This document shows, piece by piece, positions 34,795-46,529 of a stretch of DNA of 64,000 nt. Within the stretch, counting starts at the first letter, position 1. Every line of letters begins with the position of its first letter. Position numbers and translations under genes: made by a program. The stretch is from Taiwanofungus camphoratus (lineage: Eukaryota > Basidiomycota > Agaricomycetes > Polyporales > Taiwanofungaceae), in assembly GCA_003999685.1 (NCBI GenBank), contig CP021222.1, forward strand, positions 1,488,001 through 1,552,000. Reading direction: 5' to 3'. Below the pieces are notes generated by a model that had not been told where the DNA came from, ran no database searches, and worked only from the letters and a program-made list of their open reading frames with translations.

Positions 34795-35549
34795 CAATGT
34801 AGGCCCATCACTTGTCCCACCACTTTAACTGGTCTCCTGTACACGCACCAACACCAAATTGAGCAAACTAAATTCATAGAGCATATGTTCTCTCGTATCC
34901 CTGGTCCATTAAATCAGAGAGTAGATATGGACAAAGTTATTGTCGAAACAAGCTTGACCTAGTGTCACGAAACCCACCACTTGTCCCTGGGAATCTTTAC
35001 CAATTTAGGAAGATATGTAACACTTTGTCATGTGACATACGTGTACTCGGGTCTGACTGCTTGTCTGTGCTGCCCTAGTGCCTCAAAATCCATATCAACC
35101 ATCTTCTGCACTGCCTTAGGAGCAGTGGACACTGTAAGAATGCAGGAAACTCCAGTCAAACAGTTCAGATCAAATCACATGTGCATGTTGATCTATCACA
35201 CTGTCTCCAGCCTTCTCACTGCTTCTCTGTGTGAGTGAACACTCAAGTACTTTCTGTCCTCCAGAATTTATCAGCAATCAACTTATGAGTAAGAGGAACC
35301 CACACAATTTTTTTTGAACCTGAATTTTAATTTTTTGGTAGCACTGTGTCTCAAAGAAAAGTGGGACAGCCATTTTCAGTGAACTTTTATTATCTCTTGC
35401 CTCTCTCCAGACAATGGCTGGGTTTGGCCACATGAAAAATTGAACTTAGAAATGCTACATCACAGCAATGGCCCATACAAAACATCTAGAACATTCATCG
35501 TGTAGTTATTAAATGAAAGTTCATTGGGACAAGTGATGGGCCTACACTG
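34795..35549. mobile_element. 755-bp non-autonomous element with Tc1/mariner-like ends
   Basis: Left end 34795 and right end 35549 carry a 25-bp inverted repeat with one mismatch (CA(A/G)TGTAGGCCCATCAC then TTGTCCCA). It is flanked by TA on both sides (34793-34794, 35550-35551). The interior is AT-rich and has no ORF resembling a transposase, so it is classed as a MITE-like derivative. A related CCCACCACTTGTCCC occurs again inside at about 34973-34987. Confidence 0.75.
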
Positions 35550-35551
35550 TA

Positions 35552-35934
35552 CCTTGAAGCACAGCATACATTGTGTGACACTGTTGCGTGATCGCATAAC
35601 ACGTCCCGCTAGGTTACGCTCCTCAGCATGGTCGCGGCTTTCTCGCAACTACACTATCCTGATAGGAACGCCCAAGTCATCTTTCGGCATTCACAATATC
35701 GAGCACGCAATTTATAGCAAAATTACGCCGCAACTGACAAATCGGCTATTTTATATCTGCTTTCCTTGCTCGCCAATAACATGACGGTGGTCATCCGACC
35801 AACAGGGTCGTGACTTCGATGAGCGGAGGAATTTATAGATACTAGTATGCTTTCAAGCCTCTGGTTGTTGCTTCGAATTCTCAGTACGTCTGGACTCCTT
35901 GTCCTGCCGTTCATCGTTCACAAACGTCAATCCG
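35552..35934. other. Upstream region of the D-lactate dehydrogenase gene
   Basis: 383 bp between the TA of the 755-bp element and the DLD1 ATG. No supported ORF. An open frame that starts without ATG at 35899 runs into the gene. Confidence 0.45.
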
Positions 35935-38531
35935 ATGTTGGCATGTATTCACTCGCGGGCGTTGTTGCGAGCACAAGCACTCTGTTGCAAATCCGTCCCT
36001 TCTCAGCTGGTTCTCAATCAGTCGGCCTTACAGAGATCCATCAGACCCTTCCTTCTAGGTGTCCGGAGCAACAGCCAAATATCTACCAGTCAAGGTGCGA
36101 CACACCGCGCCAGTCCCAATCGATATCTTGTTATTGCCCTTGGCTCTGCTCTTAGCGCGTTCTTTGGATATTACGCCGCATCAATACAGACTGCTCTCGG
36201 TGTTTCTGCTGTCTCTCGTTCTGGTTTGAACGAACAGTATGGCTCTCCAGACGACTTCCAGCGCGCAATCAAAGAGCTGCGAGAGACATTTCCTGCAGAA
36301 GATGCCGTTTCAACGGATCCTGAAGATCTTCACGTGCACGGTTTCTCGGAGAATGACTACCATCCGGGTACGTAGGTGACCTTCGATTCTTTGCTTGTGA
36401 TACCTCTCCTACCTTTTCTCTCTTGGATGCTGACCCAAATTTCTACGACGGTGCAGGTTCATCGCCTACCGTGGTTGTTTTTCCTCAATCCACCGAGGAC
36501 GTGGTCCTGATTGTCAAGATAGCTAACAAGTATAAAATGCCCATCACTCCTTACTCCGGAGCTACTAGTCTTGAAGGCAATTTTAGAGCTGTACGTGAAA
36601 TTCACTTTATACCCTGTGGAGCGCATACTCAGTCTCACGTATGCTACTTTATAAGCCAACTGTTGGAGGTATTTGCGTAGATATGTCTGGCATGGACCGA
36701 ATATTGGAAATTCATGGTAGTGTCTGAGAGCGGGTGGACTCGTCATGGTTATTTACGCCGTTTGTAGAGGCAGATTCTGACCTGATATGTCAACCTGGTG
36801 CGCAGTGGATGGATATTAATGACACGTTGAAGAAGAAGGGTTAGTGCATTAATTTGCTGGCAGCTTTCAGTCGCTGACACAACATCATATGCCAGGTATA
36901 CTACTCTTCTTTCCTGTGAGCCCTAATTGATGCACACGAAACTTGGAAGACAAGATACTTATCCAGCCCCATGTCAGCTCGATCCAGGACCGGGAGCAAC
37001 TATAGGTGGGATGATCAGTACTGGCTGCTCTGGAAGTAAGTCCTATACCTTATTTTAGGTCCTTATACTATGTTTCACTATGGTTGAACCCTGTAGCCAA
37101 TGCCGTTCGGTACGGGACAGCTAAGAGCGAGTGGATCCTTAATGTGGTACGCATGTGTTCTAGCGTACCGTGATTTGTCCTAATCATGCTTGTAATGTCG
37201 TGTATCGTGAAGACGGTCGTCCTTCCGTCAGGTGAAGTAATAAAGACTCGACGACGTTCACGCAAGTCCTCCGCTGGGTTTGATACCACGAAGCTCTTCA
37301 TCGGTGCAGAAGGTACCCTGGGCATCATCACAGAAGGTGCTTTTCGCTTTGCCTCGGTAACCTTTTATCCTTACATATCGGCCTCTCGTTCAGCCACGAT
37401 ACGCCTTGCTCCGGTTTTACCAACAACAGTCGCTGTTGTGCAGTTCCCAAATGTGCGCAAGGCGACAGAGGCGGTGATAGAAATCATGAACAAGGGCGTT
37501 GGTATCCGTGAGTAGCTACTTGCAATTAGGCTTACGCAGTTAAGCATGAAGCTGAACTCTTTCTGCCTTATTTCATATCTCACCGCCGTGCTTCTAAATT
37601 GTGTACTCAGAATGTGTGGAACTTGTTGACGATGACTTCATGCATGCTACAAATCTCTATGGCATCTCGAAGCGTAAATATCCCGAAACAGACAGTCTCT
37701 TCCTGAAATTTCAGGGTCCCACTGCACGTGCCATCCAAGAATCTGTTGACATTGTGCGCGGGATCACGAAGAAATACGGTGGGACAGGTTTCGAGCTGGC
37801 CAAGAACGAGCAAGATGCGGTCGATATGTGGACAGATCGTAAGATTGCGTTGTGGTCCGGGCTAGCACTATTGGAAGGGTGTCGGGGGTGGAGCACCGAT
37901 GTTTGGTAGGTATCGCAAAGACAGCCCAACGAGGTACCCGTCTGATGTTCCATAGTGTGCCAGTTTCGCGTCTTCCTAATCTAGTCTATGAAACCAAGGA
38001 GGACTTGAAGGAGTCCGGAATCATCTCAACTATTGTGGGGCACGTTGGGGACGGTAAGTACCAAACGTTCCTGACTCTTCCTCTTTGAATGACACAAGTG
38101 CAGGCAATTTCCATGCGCTCCTCTTGTTCCGGAACGATGAAGAACTGGAGAAAGCCCGCCATGCCGTACACAGGATGGTTGAACGTGCGATTGCGCTTGA
38201 TGGAACGTGTACGTCCAATCATCTTTGTATGCTTGCATTCCATCATCTCCATACTTTGTGCGTACAGGTACGGGGGAGCACGGTGTGGGTATTGGCAAGC
38301 GCCAGTACCTGATTGACGAGCTCGGCGAAGGAACTGTTGAACTTATGAAGACGGTTAAAAGAGCAATTGACCCCCACAATCTGTTCAACCCTGGCAAAGT
38401 GAGTATAGCTTAGCCTCTGGGGAATCATACTGAGCTTCGCATATGTACCATTCAAGTTGTATCCGGATGCAAGCTTCAAACCGACTCACGTGGACCGTGA
38501 GCCGCAGCCAATGGCAGTTGCTCGTCCGTGA
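35935..38531 (+). CDS. DLD1: D-lactate dehydrogenase (cytochrome), mitochondrial, Dld1-like
   Basis: FAD enzyme that oxidises D-lactate to pyruvate and passes electrons to cytochrome c. ATG 35935 starts an Arg/Ser-rich mitochondrial presequence ([20 protein letters not shown]). A membrane helix follows ([20 protein letters not shown]), as in inner-membrane-anchored Dld1. The FAD-binding PCMH domain is seen as [71 protein letters not shown] and [14 protein letters not shown]. The C-terminal FAD-oxidase domain shows [56 protein letters not shown] and [18 protein letters not shown]. Stop is TGA 38529-38531. About 600 residues over some ten exons. The His-rich GHVGDGNFH motif that binds the flavin/substrate is intact. 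Confidence 0.92.
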
Positions 38532-38728
38532 TGTGACGTATACTAGATTATAACCCAGGGAGTCCGATGAATGCACAGCTAGCTTGTAGTTTTTTGCATC
38601 TGTAATTTGCTCTCGACTATCGTTTCATTATTTCGTCGACCGTGACGCGCTTTACTATCACATGCGATCAGCGAAGCTGTCTAGTGACTCTAATCTCAAC
38701 ATGAGATGTCCCGATGAAGAACTCTGCC
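38532..38728. other. Short intergenic region DLD1 / RPA2-like
   Basis: 197 bp between two plus-strand genes; a single ACGCG core at about 38645. Nothing else seen. Confidence 0.4.
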
Positions 38729-40212
38729 ATGAACTTGAATGAATACTTCGGTGCACGCCTTTGAGGCCCTCTGTCCTCGAAGCCTCTCGTTCTTCATCAT
38801 CACTACTAGGGGACGTCGTATTCTGCGAGTGTCACGCAGACAGTTTAGAAGGTAAACGGAGGCCTTCTCCCTTGGCACCTATGCAAGATCCCGGTCATGA
38901 CGCAGGCACAAGTTTCTCGGGAGCGGTGCGTGATTCACTCGTCTCGTTTAAAATCAAACCGTACTATTTCTAAATTCTTGATGTGTTAATTGTAACGGTT
39001 GGTCAGTTGCAACCTGAGATTGATGCTCTCCGCCCGGTCACGATCCGTCAGATGCTAGACGCGGAACAGGCCTATACTGGGGCTAAATTCACGATTGATG
39101 GCATTGAGGTCCAGTTTGTCGGTACTAAGCCTAGTAATGTGTTCACTTTCCTGAAAATATCTGACAACAATGATGAACGCTAGGTGACCATAGTCGCCCA
39201 TGTAGCATCTATTACAGTAACTGACACCAAAGTTGAGTACCAACTGGAGGATGGGACCAGCCAAGGGCGAATCCTCGTCGAACAATGGCGATCCGAAGCT
39301 GCGAACTATTTTGAGGAGCTTGACAACAACGGACAGCTTTATTTACGTGTCCTCGGAGAACCGAAGAGGTTCCGAGGAAGGAACAGGATAAACGTGTCCC
39401 GTAGAGGCACTGTACGCAAGGTCACGAACCCGCACGAGCCGTATTTTCACTTGCTGGAAGCATTTTTTGCGACACAGTCCATTGAGATTGGCCAACCTGT
39501 ACGTTAATATCATTACTGGAACATCCATGTATTTGATGATCCGTTACGCAGCCATCGCCAGTCATGAGAAGTCTACGACATCTGCCTTCCGCTGTGGCAG
39601 AGGATAATAATCAGGTCCGTTCATCCAATCCACACTTGCATGGTAAGTGTGACATAGCAACAAAAGCGCACGTTAATATATCTACCTGCTCCCCAACTAG
39701 AACCGCCACAGTCTGTAAGCTCGAGCAGCGGTAAAATACTAGTAGTGCATGATATCAGAAATGATAAAACGCGTTCTAGTCCTGTTCACTCTCGAGGTAT
39801 CTACATGGTACTTCTTCAATGCAGCTTCCACACGGTCCTCATTCACAATCATGTCAGAAATAACTCCGCAGGCACTCGGACGTGATCCACTTTCTCACCT
39901 CACTGCTCTCGAAAGAGGGATCATCCTACAAATCCTCAATGCGCCACAGTCGCAAGACGGAGTTCCTGTTACTAACATCGCAAGGGGCATTGCAACAGTT
40001 ACAACTCATCAGGGTGTAACTTCCCATCAGATCGAGTAAGTGTCCATTTGGTACTGTCGTGTGATCTCGACGTATCGACTTGGTCGTACTCTAGGAATGC
40101 ACTTGACGTGCTTATCGATGGAGGCTACATTGAACCTACTGTTGATGCTTCGCACTACAAGGCCACGCGGAAATGCACGACTAGTGGTATATATGCACTC
40201 TCAGTGCAATGA
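38729..40212 (+). CDS. Second, divergent RPA32-like protein
   Basis: Paralogue of the RPA2 gene 5.4 kb upstream, on the same strand. Model: 22-nt exon (MNLNEYF), 59-nt intron, exon from 38810 (GDVVFCECHADSLEGKRRPS), then LQPEIDALRPVTIRQMLDAE, GAKFTIDGIEVQF spliced to VTIVAHVASITVTDTKVEYQ, LRVLGEPKRFRGRNRINVSR and HLLEAFFATQSIEIGQP: a complete RPA32-type OB fold. A Ser-rich linker follows (introns resolved near 39507-39560, 39642-39700 and 39733-39826). The winged helix is HLTALERGIILQILNAPQSQ with ENALDVLIDGGYIEPTVDAS; stop TGA 40210-40212. It lacks the Gly/Ser-rich phospho-N-terminus of RPA2. A start at 38881 is the alternative. The order TIRQ...QVT-type entry, OB, WH fits RPA32 better than Stn1, though Stn1 has the same architecture. 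Confidence 0.78.
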
Positions 40213-40575
40213 TATCTTTCCCGATGTGCTTGGTTTATGTAACTGTACAATTCCTCTACTGTAGCAGTACTGCCGGAAGTGAATTCCGCGTTTAGATACC
40301 TTCTCTAATACCTTCGGGGACCGTATTACGAGGGTTTCCTTGTAATGACTGAATTTCGAGTCCTGAGCGAAAAGTATGGTTGAACGGAGTTCACGTGAAT
40401 GATGTCTAGAGATGGCATACAGAAGCATAATCGTCCAGGCAGCTGGTCACAACTATTGTACATTGTGAAGAGGTACTACTGAACCAGGCACTTGAGTGCC
40501 AGCCACGATGCAGGTGTAAGGGCAATGTCTGCAACGGCATTTGCCTTCTGTGACGGTCTTCAAGTTGTCTGCTCA
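40213..40575. other. Intergenic before the LINE
   Basis: 363 bp; no supported ORF. Its last 12 bases (GTTGTCTGCTCA, 40564-40575) are the left target duplication of the LINE. Confidence 0.5.
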
Positions 40576-40631
40576 GGCGCCGCTTCTTGAACCAGTACCA
40601 CCACCATCTCGATTTAGCGCCCGTGCCCAGC

Positions 40632-42497
40632 ATGTCTAAATCTCATCGTTTCCTTCCCAATTCCTCCCATACTGGTGCCCCTATAGCCGCTGTTGGTCTT
40701 AGGACTGATGGTGCACCCACCTTGTCGAGTGCGATGTCGGTGCATGGTGGCTGCCCTGCTCATCGCACTCAAGCTGACTCGGATCATCCGAGATCTTGTC
40801 CATTGGACACAACCTTGAACTCACCCTATCATGGGGAGAGTTCCACTTCGAGTTCCTCTCTCTCGAGAGGTCCTCTCTTTGAATCGATGGACATAGTGCC
40901 AGACGATTCACAAAGATGCGGAAGTTGCTTAATCCCCTCTGGGGGAGGGGGCGATGACCACATTAGCGCTGGAAGCAGCCTTGCTGTATCCATGCCTTTT
41001 GCCCATGATGGTAGTGCATGGCACACCGGATTGGGTTCAATACCATCAACCCGTTATGGGAGTAATGGACAACTGCGTGAACCAGATTCTTCCGACGGTG
41101 CTTCAGCCCCACCGTTTGGAACTCCGCCGGCCTCACAACATAATGAACGGCCCGATTCCCCCATGGAGGTGGAAGCGGACCCCTCCCATACGCCCAGCCC
41201 AACAGTTGATGGCGACAATCTGAGAGACGAGCCTACAAGGCACGCACTCACATGCATAAGTGCAAATGTTCAGAAATCTGCGGAGAATACGAGCATTCTA
41301 CTTGAGAGACATAGGGACGCCGATATTATCTGCGTCCAAGAGATATTTTGGGGCCGCATCAAGGATGTGGCCTCTGCTAAGTCACGGGACGGGGAGGCGT
41401 ATGAGAATACGTCTGCCCATGCTTCGTTCAAGTGCCTCGGGGCGTCGAAAGATTCTCGGGTTGCAGTATATGTCAACAAACGGTGGGCTTCGGCTTCTCC
41501 GCAAGTTGTCACCCACAGTGTCTCCCATAAGGATTGCCTTATGGTAGCGCTCAAACTTTCGTCCGGAGACTTCAATGTCCTGAACGTGTACAACGACAGC
41601 ACCACATTTGATGCTGTCCGATACTTGGAAACACGTGTACACGCGCTTCCACCCATTGCGTGTATGTGTGGGGATTTCAATCTCCGCCACCCATTATGGG
41701 ATGCACGAGCTGTGGGATCTCGGGTGTGGCCTCCGCACTACGCTGATTCCAATCGCCTTATCGAGTTGGCCCAGGCTGAACTTGATCTGGTCTTGATGAA
41801 CGCCCAGGACAGTCCAGTCACTTGGCGTTCCCACAATATCGCTCTCACGCCTGGAGTCATTGACTTGGTGTGGATCGACCCAGTGTACTATGAAGGCCAA
41901 GACCTTCATATACTCATGTCACATCGCCACAACAGCGACCACACGGTCCTGCGGTGGGAGATGCCGATTGAGGTTGAGCCAGGACCGGTGCGGGGCATTC
42001 CTCGTACCGGCGACGCGGCCCAACAATTCGTGACGGCAACGGCGAAACTGTTCGCTGATTACCCTACACACTTCAGCAGCGCCCAAGGCGTTGAAAGAAT
42101 GGGGGATCGCCTAGAGCGAGACCTCCAACGAATATGGATGGAGTTTTCGGCAGTCAAACGACCATCCAAACGTTCAAAGTCGTGGTGGGATGCTGCATGC
42201 TCCCGTGCGGCCACTAAGCTGACGAACACCCAGCACCGCCTTAGTGCGGCGTCTGGGCAGTATCGCTACATACGTCATCAGTTGGGACCTGGCGCTCAGG
42301 CTACTGCAGACGCATATGATGTTGCCGCCGAACTTCGGTCCGAACGGCATAAACAACGTGCAACACTTCGCCTTGCCACGAAGCGGGTGAAGCGCGCACA
42401 CTTTGATCGGATCATGGATGAATCTAATCCCCAATTGATCTCGGACTTTGTTGCATGGACAAAGCCGAGACGACAAGAGGCCACTATTCAGCTGTGA
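40632..42497 (+). pseudogene. LINE polyprotein, N-terminal region and AP endonuclease
   Basis: ATG 40632 opens a Ser/Pro/His-rich disordered region of about 200 residues. The endonuclease/exonuclease/phosphatase domain is at about 41250-41970: SANVQKSAENTSILLERHRD, ADIICVQEIFWGR with the catalytic Glu, VAVYVNKRWAS, MCGDFNLRHPLWD (catalytic Asp/Asn) and SHRHNSDHTVLRWE (SDH catalytic triad end). This domain nicks target DNA for target-primed reverse transcription. All visible catalytic residues are intact, but the frame is broken by TGA at 42495-42497, and the same frame continues afterwards (QADGAPVQSAADLSRAF). The stop sits where Trp would be expected, consistent with a G-to-A change. Confidence 0.85.
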
Positions 42498-42810
42498 CAA
42501 GCTGATGGTGCGCCAGTCCAAAGTGCGGCTGATCTCAGTCGTGCTTTTCAAGCTCAGTTCATGCCTGCCAACCCACGGCCGGTGGATCTGTCATTTGTGG
42601 ATGAAATTCCCCAAAGGGAGGAATTGACTCTACCAGACATTAGTGAGTTTGAGATTCGCGAGAATCTCAAATCCACTAGCAATACGTCCGCACCCGGTCC
42701 CGATCACGTGAACTGGATGTGGATTAAATGGATGGTGGATCAGATCGAGCGCTCTGAGGAGGGCATCGAGACCGATCTCGGTATACACGTGCGGCAATGG
42801 CTGCGCGCGT
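42498..42810 (+). pseudogene. LINE polyprotein, start of reverse transcriptase
   Basis: Continues the endonuclease frame after the stop: DEIPQREELTLPDISEFEIR, then NLKSTSNTSAPGPDHVNWMW, the typical LINE reverse-transcriptase entry (KxxSxxAPGPDxxxxxxxK), to VRQWLRA. It is cut off at 42810 by the LTR-like element; fingers, palm and YxDD motif are absent from the window. Confidence 0.8.
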
Positions 42811-44417
42811 TGATGAGTCCCGTAGCCTCCTGGGCCCCGAATCGCGATTTTAGGAGCTTTCTGATCCCCCAACCAACCACTCTAAGACTCTCCTACAGCC
42901 TACGACAGGAGGGATAGGTTCCTATAATATTCCTAACGCCCCCTCTCCTTCCTAAACCCTCCTAACACCCTACGAAGTCTTGCGAAGTCACACGAGGTGC
43001 TACGAGATTTCGAATGCTAGACGCGAAGTCCCTAACTCCTGCTAAGTCCATTATCGGACACTGCCGGCCCTCCCATACTGTTCCATTGGATCTAGGTCCT
43101 ATCTACAACGTCACTCATCCCGGGCTTAGCTAAGAAGTCTTAGCTAAGTCTCTCCTAGCTCTTGTGATTGCAGCTACCTCCGATAGGCTCCGAAACGGTC
43201 CGAAGTTCCGGAAGTTGGACTTAGAAAGCCTTGTGCACCCCCATGGGTCTCGATCCTATGCTATAAGGTCATCCTAGGGCGTACCCATATGACCCTCCAT
43301 CCAGTTAGGACACCTCCTGCCCCGATTAGGCCAAGTCCCGCTGCTAAGGACTTCGTGCGCTCTTAGCCCGCTAAGATAGGTGATCACGGCGCATGGCTGC
43401 TCTCGGATAGTCATCCCGCCCTCGTGAATGAACTTGGTCACCTTTCTACCGTACGTAGTTCCCCTGTTTCAGTTCCTAATTAGTTCCTATCCTCCTCGTG
43501 TTCACTTCGGAGTCCATGCGCTTTAGTACACATTTCGGACTCGTAAGGATCACTTCGAGCAAGATTAGTTCACCTCACGCTCCCCTATTTAGTCAGAGGT
43601 AGTTTACTATGTAAGAGAGAGACCCCTCAGTGCACGCTTCTCTCTTTGGAATACCAGTTCCCCTGTAGCTCCGATCTCAGGAAAGTGCTGCGAGTACAAC
43701 CTTAGGAACGGTCCTAAGGTCCCTAAGTCTCCACTCCAGCTTCGTTTCAGTACCTTTGAACTACGTCTACGCTCGCGATATATCTACGAACCACGTCTAC
43801 GCTTCCCGAACTACACACTACGATCTACGAAAGTCGCCGTGACTTCGCACCCTTCAGCACCTCTTATAGCACCTATCCGGTGGGCCTCCGCCTTAGTTAT
43901 ACCCTTAGGCTCACGTTGCGTCATCCCTACGTCCTACGAATAGCCCTACGACTCTCTCATAGCCTTAGTTACAGGCTATAGTACATCTCCCTACGCTCTC
44001 GAACTCTCTGACCTCTCCTACAGGTCTCCTACGCTAGCCAAACCTCGCCCACCTCGCTCTAACAAACCTCTAAACCTTACGCCCTTTAGCTAACTCTAGC
44101 TAAAAGGACTTCACAGCATCTACGAAGTCAGCTCGCGCAATTTAGCTAAAACTTCGAAGGACTTCGCAAAATCTCGAAGAACTTCGCGTACTTCGGAGGG
44201 CCTCGCAAGGCCTTAGGGATAGTATAGCACTTAGGAACAAGATCCTGTTGTGCAGGACCCTTGACCCCTTACTCCCCTACTTACAAAAACAAGACATACA
44301 GGTTTCCCGATATCATACAGGTTGTAGCTCCTACCCTCACACCCTCACAGTTATCACACTACCCCCAGCCACGTTGCGGAGCACTCCCTAGGTACCAGGG
44401 TCCCCTAGGTCGTATCA
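42811..44417. mobile_element. 1,607-bp non-coding LTR-like element, copy A (inside LINE)
   Basis: Near-identical over its shared length to copy B at 58335-60107. It starts TGATGAGTCCCGTAGCC and ends CCCCTAGGTCGTATCA, i.e. TG...CA with a TGAT/ATCA terminal match. It has no long ORF, and many short repeated words (CTACGAAG, TTAGCTAA, CCTTAGG) are present. Copy A lacks roughly 165 bp that copy B has, in two blocks. The flanking 4-mers are GCGT on the left and GCGG on the right, which do not match. Best read as a solo LTR; the parent retrotransposon is not in the window. Confidence 0.8.
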
Positions 44418-46212
44418 GCGGATTCCATCCCATCAACAAATGGCGGCTCTATATAGCGCACGTCGTTCCGCTGATGCTATACGGCGCTCAACTGTGGTGG
44501 AACCCACAGTGGAAGGGCCTCAAATGGGCTGCAAAAGAATTGCAGACCGCTCAGTCGAGAGCAGCTAGGTGGATCACCGGCTGTTTTAAGACCACACCGA
44601 TTGGGGCGATGGAGATGTTGGGTGGGTTGGTCCCCATCTGCATCCAGGTCGACCGATACATGGAGAAAGCTGCGCTCCGAGTGCGGCGAGTTCATGAAGG
44701 GCACCCAATGAGGGCCGCTCTCCCACCTTATTGGGCGACTAGCGTCACCAATATCACTGCGCCATGGCCGCTTAACTCGCGCCGTGGCAAAAAACAGGCT
44801 ATCACCCCCATGACGTTCATAGATCGCATCGGGCGGCAGTCATCAGAAGACTTTGCACCCCTCCACCCGGAGGCGCGGCCTGGTGATCGGGTCGTGGATC
44901 GGTACATTGATCGCTTCGAGCGGGTGTTCTTGGATGGAAAGGGTCCAAACAAATGCTCTCCTGAATTCACCGACTGGTTGGAGTTCACCTGGTGGCCGGA
45001 ATTCCGGCGCCAGTTGGCCCAGCCAGAAGGGCGAATGCTGTTCACTGATGGATCGTATGCAAATGCGCCATCAGTGAGATCCGGTAGTGCGTGGCTCGTC
45101 ATTGACGGGGAAGACCACGTTGCCCATGGGAAGTTCAGGGCTGGCAAGGTCCAGAGCTTTGATGCGGAGATGCTGGCATTGGCGCGCGGGCTGCGTGAAG
45201 CGGTCCGTGACGTCCCTGCCCACATCACCACCCTTATAGTCTGTTCCGATAACCAATCGGCACTCGACCAAATTTTTAAGCCGGAGGTTGGACCGTCGCA
45301 GATGGCGGTGGTCATGGCCTCTCAACACGTCTGAGCGTTCCTCGATACAGACGAACGCCGACGCATTGTCCTTTTTTGGGTTCCTTTTCATAAAGGCATA
45401 TTTCAGAACGAGTTCGTTGATGAACTCGCGAAGAAGGCATTGGATGATCCCCAATCAGAATTCATCTCACAATCGATGGCCCTTGCTCGCGTCAAGGCAA
45501 GGGTCAAAAAGCACTGGGGGACATTAGTTGAAAATCCCAGCTATCGCGGTCGACGGTTATGAAAAGTAACTGAGGACGCCCTACCGCTGCATGGGACTAC
45601 GGCCAAGGGCACGTGGGTCTTGAAGGCAGCTGGCAAGTCCAACAAGGAGGTGGCACGCGTATGCCGTGTGCTCATCAACCATTTCCCAGGCGGTGAATAC
45701 CACTCTCGGTTCAATATCCCTGGCCCTCACCTCTGTTTGTGTGGAGCGGAGGAAACCAGGGAACATGTGCTCTTCGACTGTCCATTCTGGATCAGGACGA
45801 AGTGCCAACAGGGTCCTCGGGATCCACTTCTGATGGGGCCCCCTGAACAAAGGGGTTGGACCCCGGATGACATTATGGAGTTCCTTCGGCTCAACCCGAT
45901 GGTCTCCACCTTTGATTGGGCGGAGATTCTGGCAGAATCTCTGCTTGAAGCTGAAGCTGCGCGCACAAGAACATTCACTTGTGCCCGTCTTATGTGCCAC
46001 ACTGTCGGAAGACAAGCGGCCTGCAGCGGTTCCATGCGGACCAACATCTAGATCCTGGTATGACCACCGCCCTGGGTGGAAAATACCGGGATTTCTGTGA
46101 GTGGTATGACGCTGAAGCAAAGGCGTTTGAAATGTACCATAATTGGATAGACGAGGGGATAGCGGAACCCAGTATCCGCGACGACCCCCCCGTATACCCA
46201 AATGATAACTGA
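44418..46212 (+). pseudogene. LINE polyprotein, RNase H and C-terminal Cys/His region
   Basis: Resumes after the LTR-like element with the post-RT segment (ISGFHPINKWRLYIAHVVPL, MLYGAQLWW, QTAQSRAARWITGCFKTTPI). RNase H is at about 45038-45440: MLFTDGSYANAP (first Asp), SFDAEMLALARGL (Glu), CSDNQSALDQI (Asp), HKGIFQNEFVDELAKK (last Asp). A zinc-binding motif CLCGAEETREHVLFDC lies at about 45735-45780. Stops TGA at 45332-45334 and about 45559 fall in the same frame. The last part, from about 45980 to 46212, is in another frame and ends PPVYPNDN. All RNase H acidic residues are preserved. Confidence 0.85.
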
Positions 46213-46529
46213 GGCCCGAAACCTGTAGGGCTAGACTCAGTTCCCTAGGTGATTTACTGACGGAACGGGATGACCGGGCCGGGTAAACACATAGAGCGTG
46301 AAAAAGTGGGTCGGGCGGGGGTTAGGTATGGCGTCCTATGGATGACTATATCTTTCTCTTTGCAGGCCTAACTGGATTATATGCCCACGCCACATAACGA
46401 GGCCACCGAAACCTGTAGGTGTGCCGCTCATGCGGGCGCGGATGCCCACTTACTATCATTATTACTCTACATGTACCTACGTTGTATGGAGTATAAACTT
46501 GAGGAATTAAAAAAAAAAAAAAAAAAAAA
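46213..46529 (+). other. LINE 3' UTR and poly-A tail
   Basis: 317 bp from the polyprotein stop to the end of a 21-base A-run (46509-46529). The block ACTGAGGCCCGAAACC and the terminal TACCTACGTTGTATGGAGT are shared with the LINE tail at 25342-25640 (minus strand), which suggests a conserved 3' recognition sequence for the reverse transcriptase. Confidence 0.7.

Larger units (their letters stand above)
40576..46529 (+). mobile_element. Non-LTR retrotransposon (LINE) with endonuclease and RNase H, defective
   Basis: Bounded by a target-site duplication GTTGTCTGCTCA (40564-40575 and 46530-46541; up to 14 bp if the preceding AA is counted) and a poly-A tail ending at 46529. The single long frame has an AP-type endonuclease, the beginning of a reverse transcriptase, an RNase H domain and a C-terminal Cys/His motif. 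Most of the reverse transcriptase is missing at the point where the 1,607-bp LTR-like element (42811-44417) sits. Three in-frame TGA stops (42495, 45332, about 45559) and a late frameshift show it is dead. Domain order EN-RT-RNH suggests the Tad/I-like side of LINE diversity; clade not assigned. Confidence 0.92.

Noticed and set aside
42898-44260. Repeated short words (CTACGAAG, TTAGCTAA) as a CRISPR-like or satellite array
   Set aside because: The words are irregularly spaced and unit length is not constant; the whole block is a dispersed element with a second copy at 58335.
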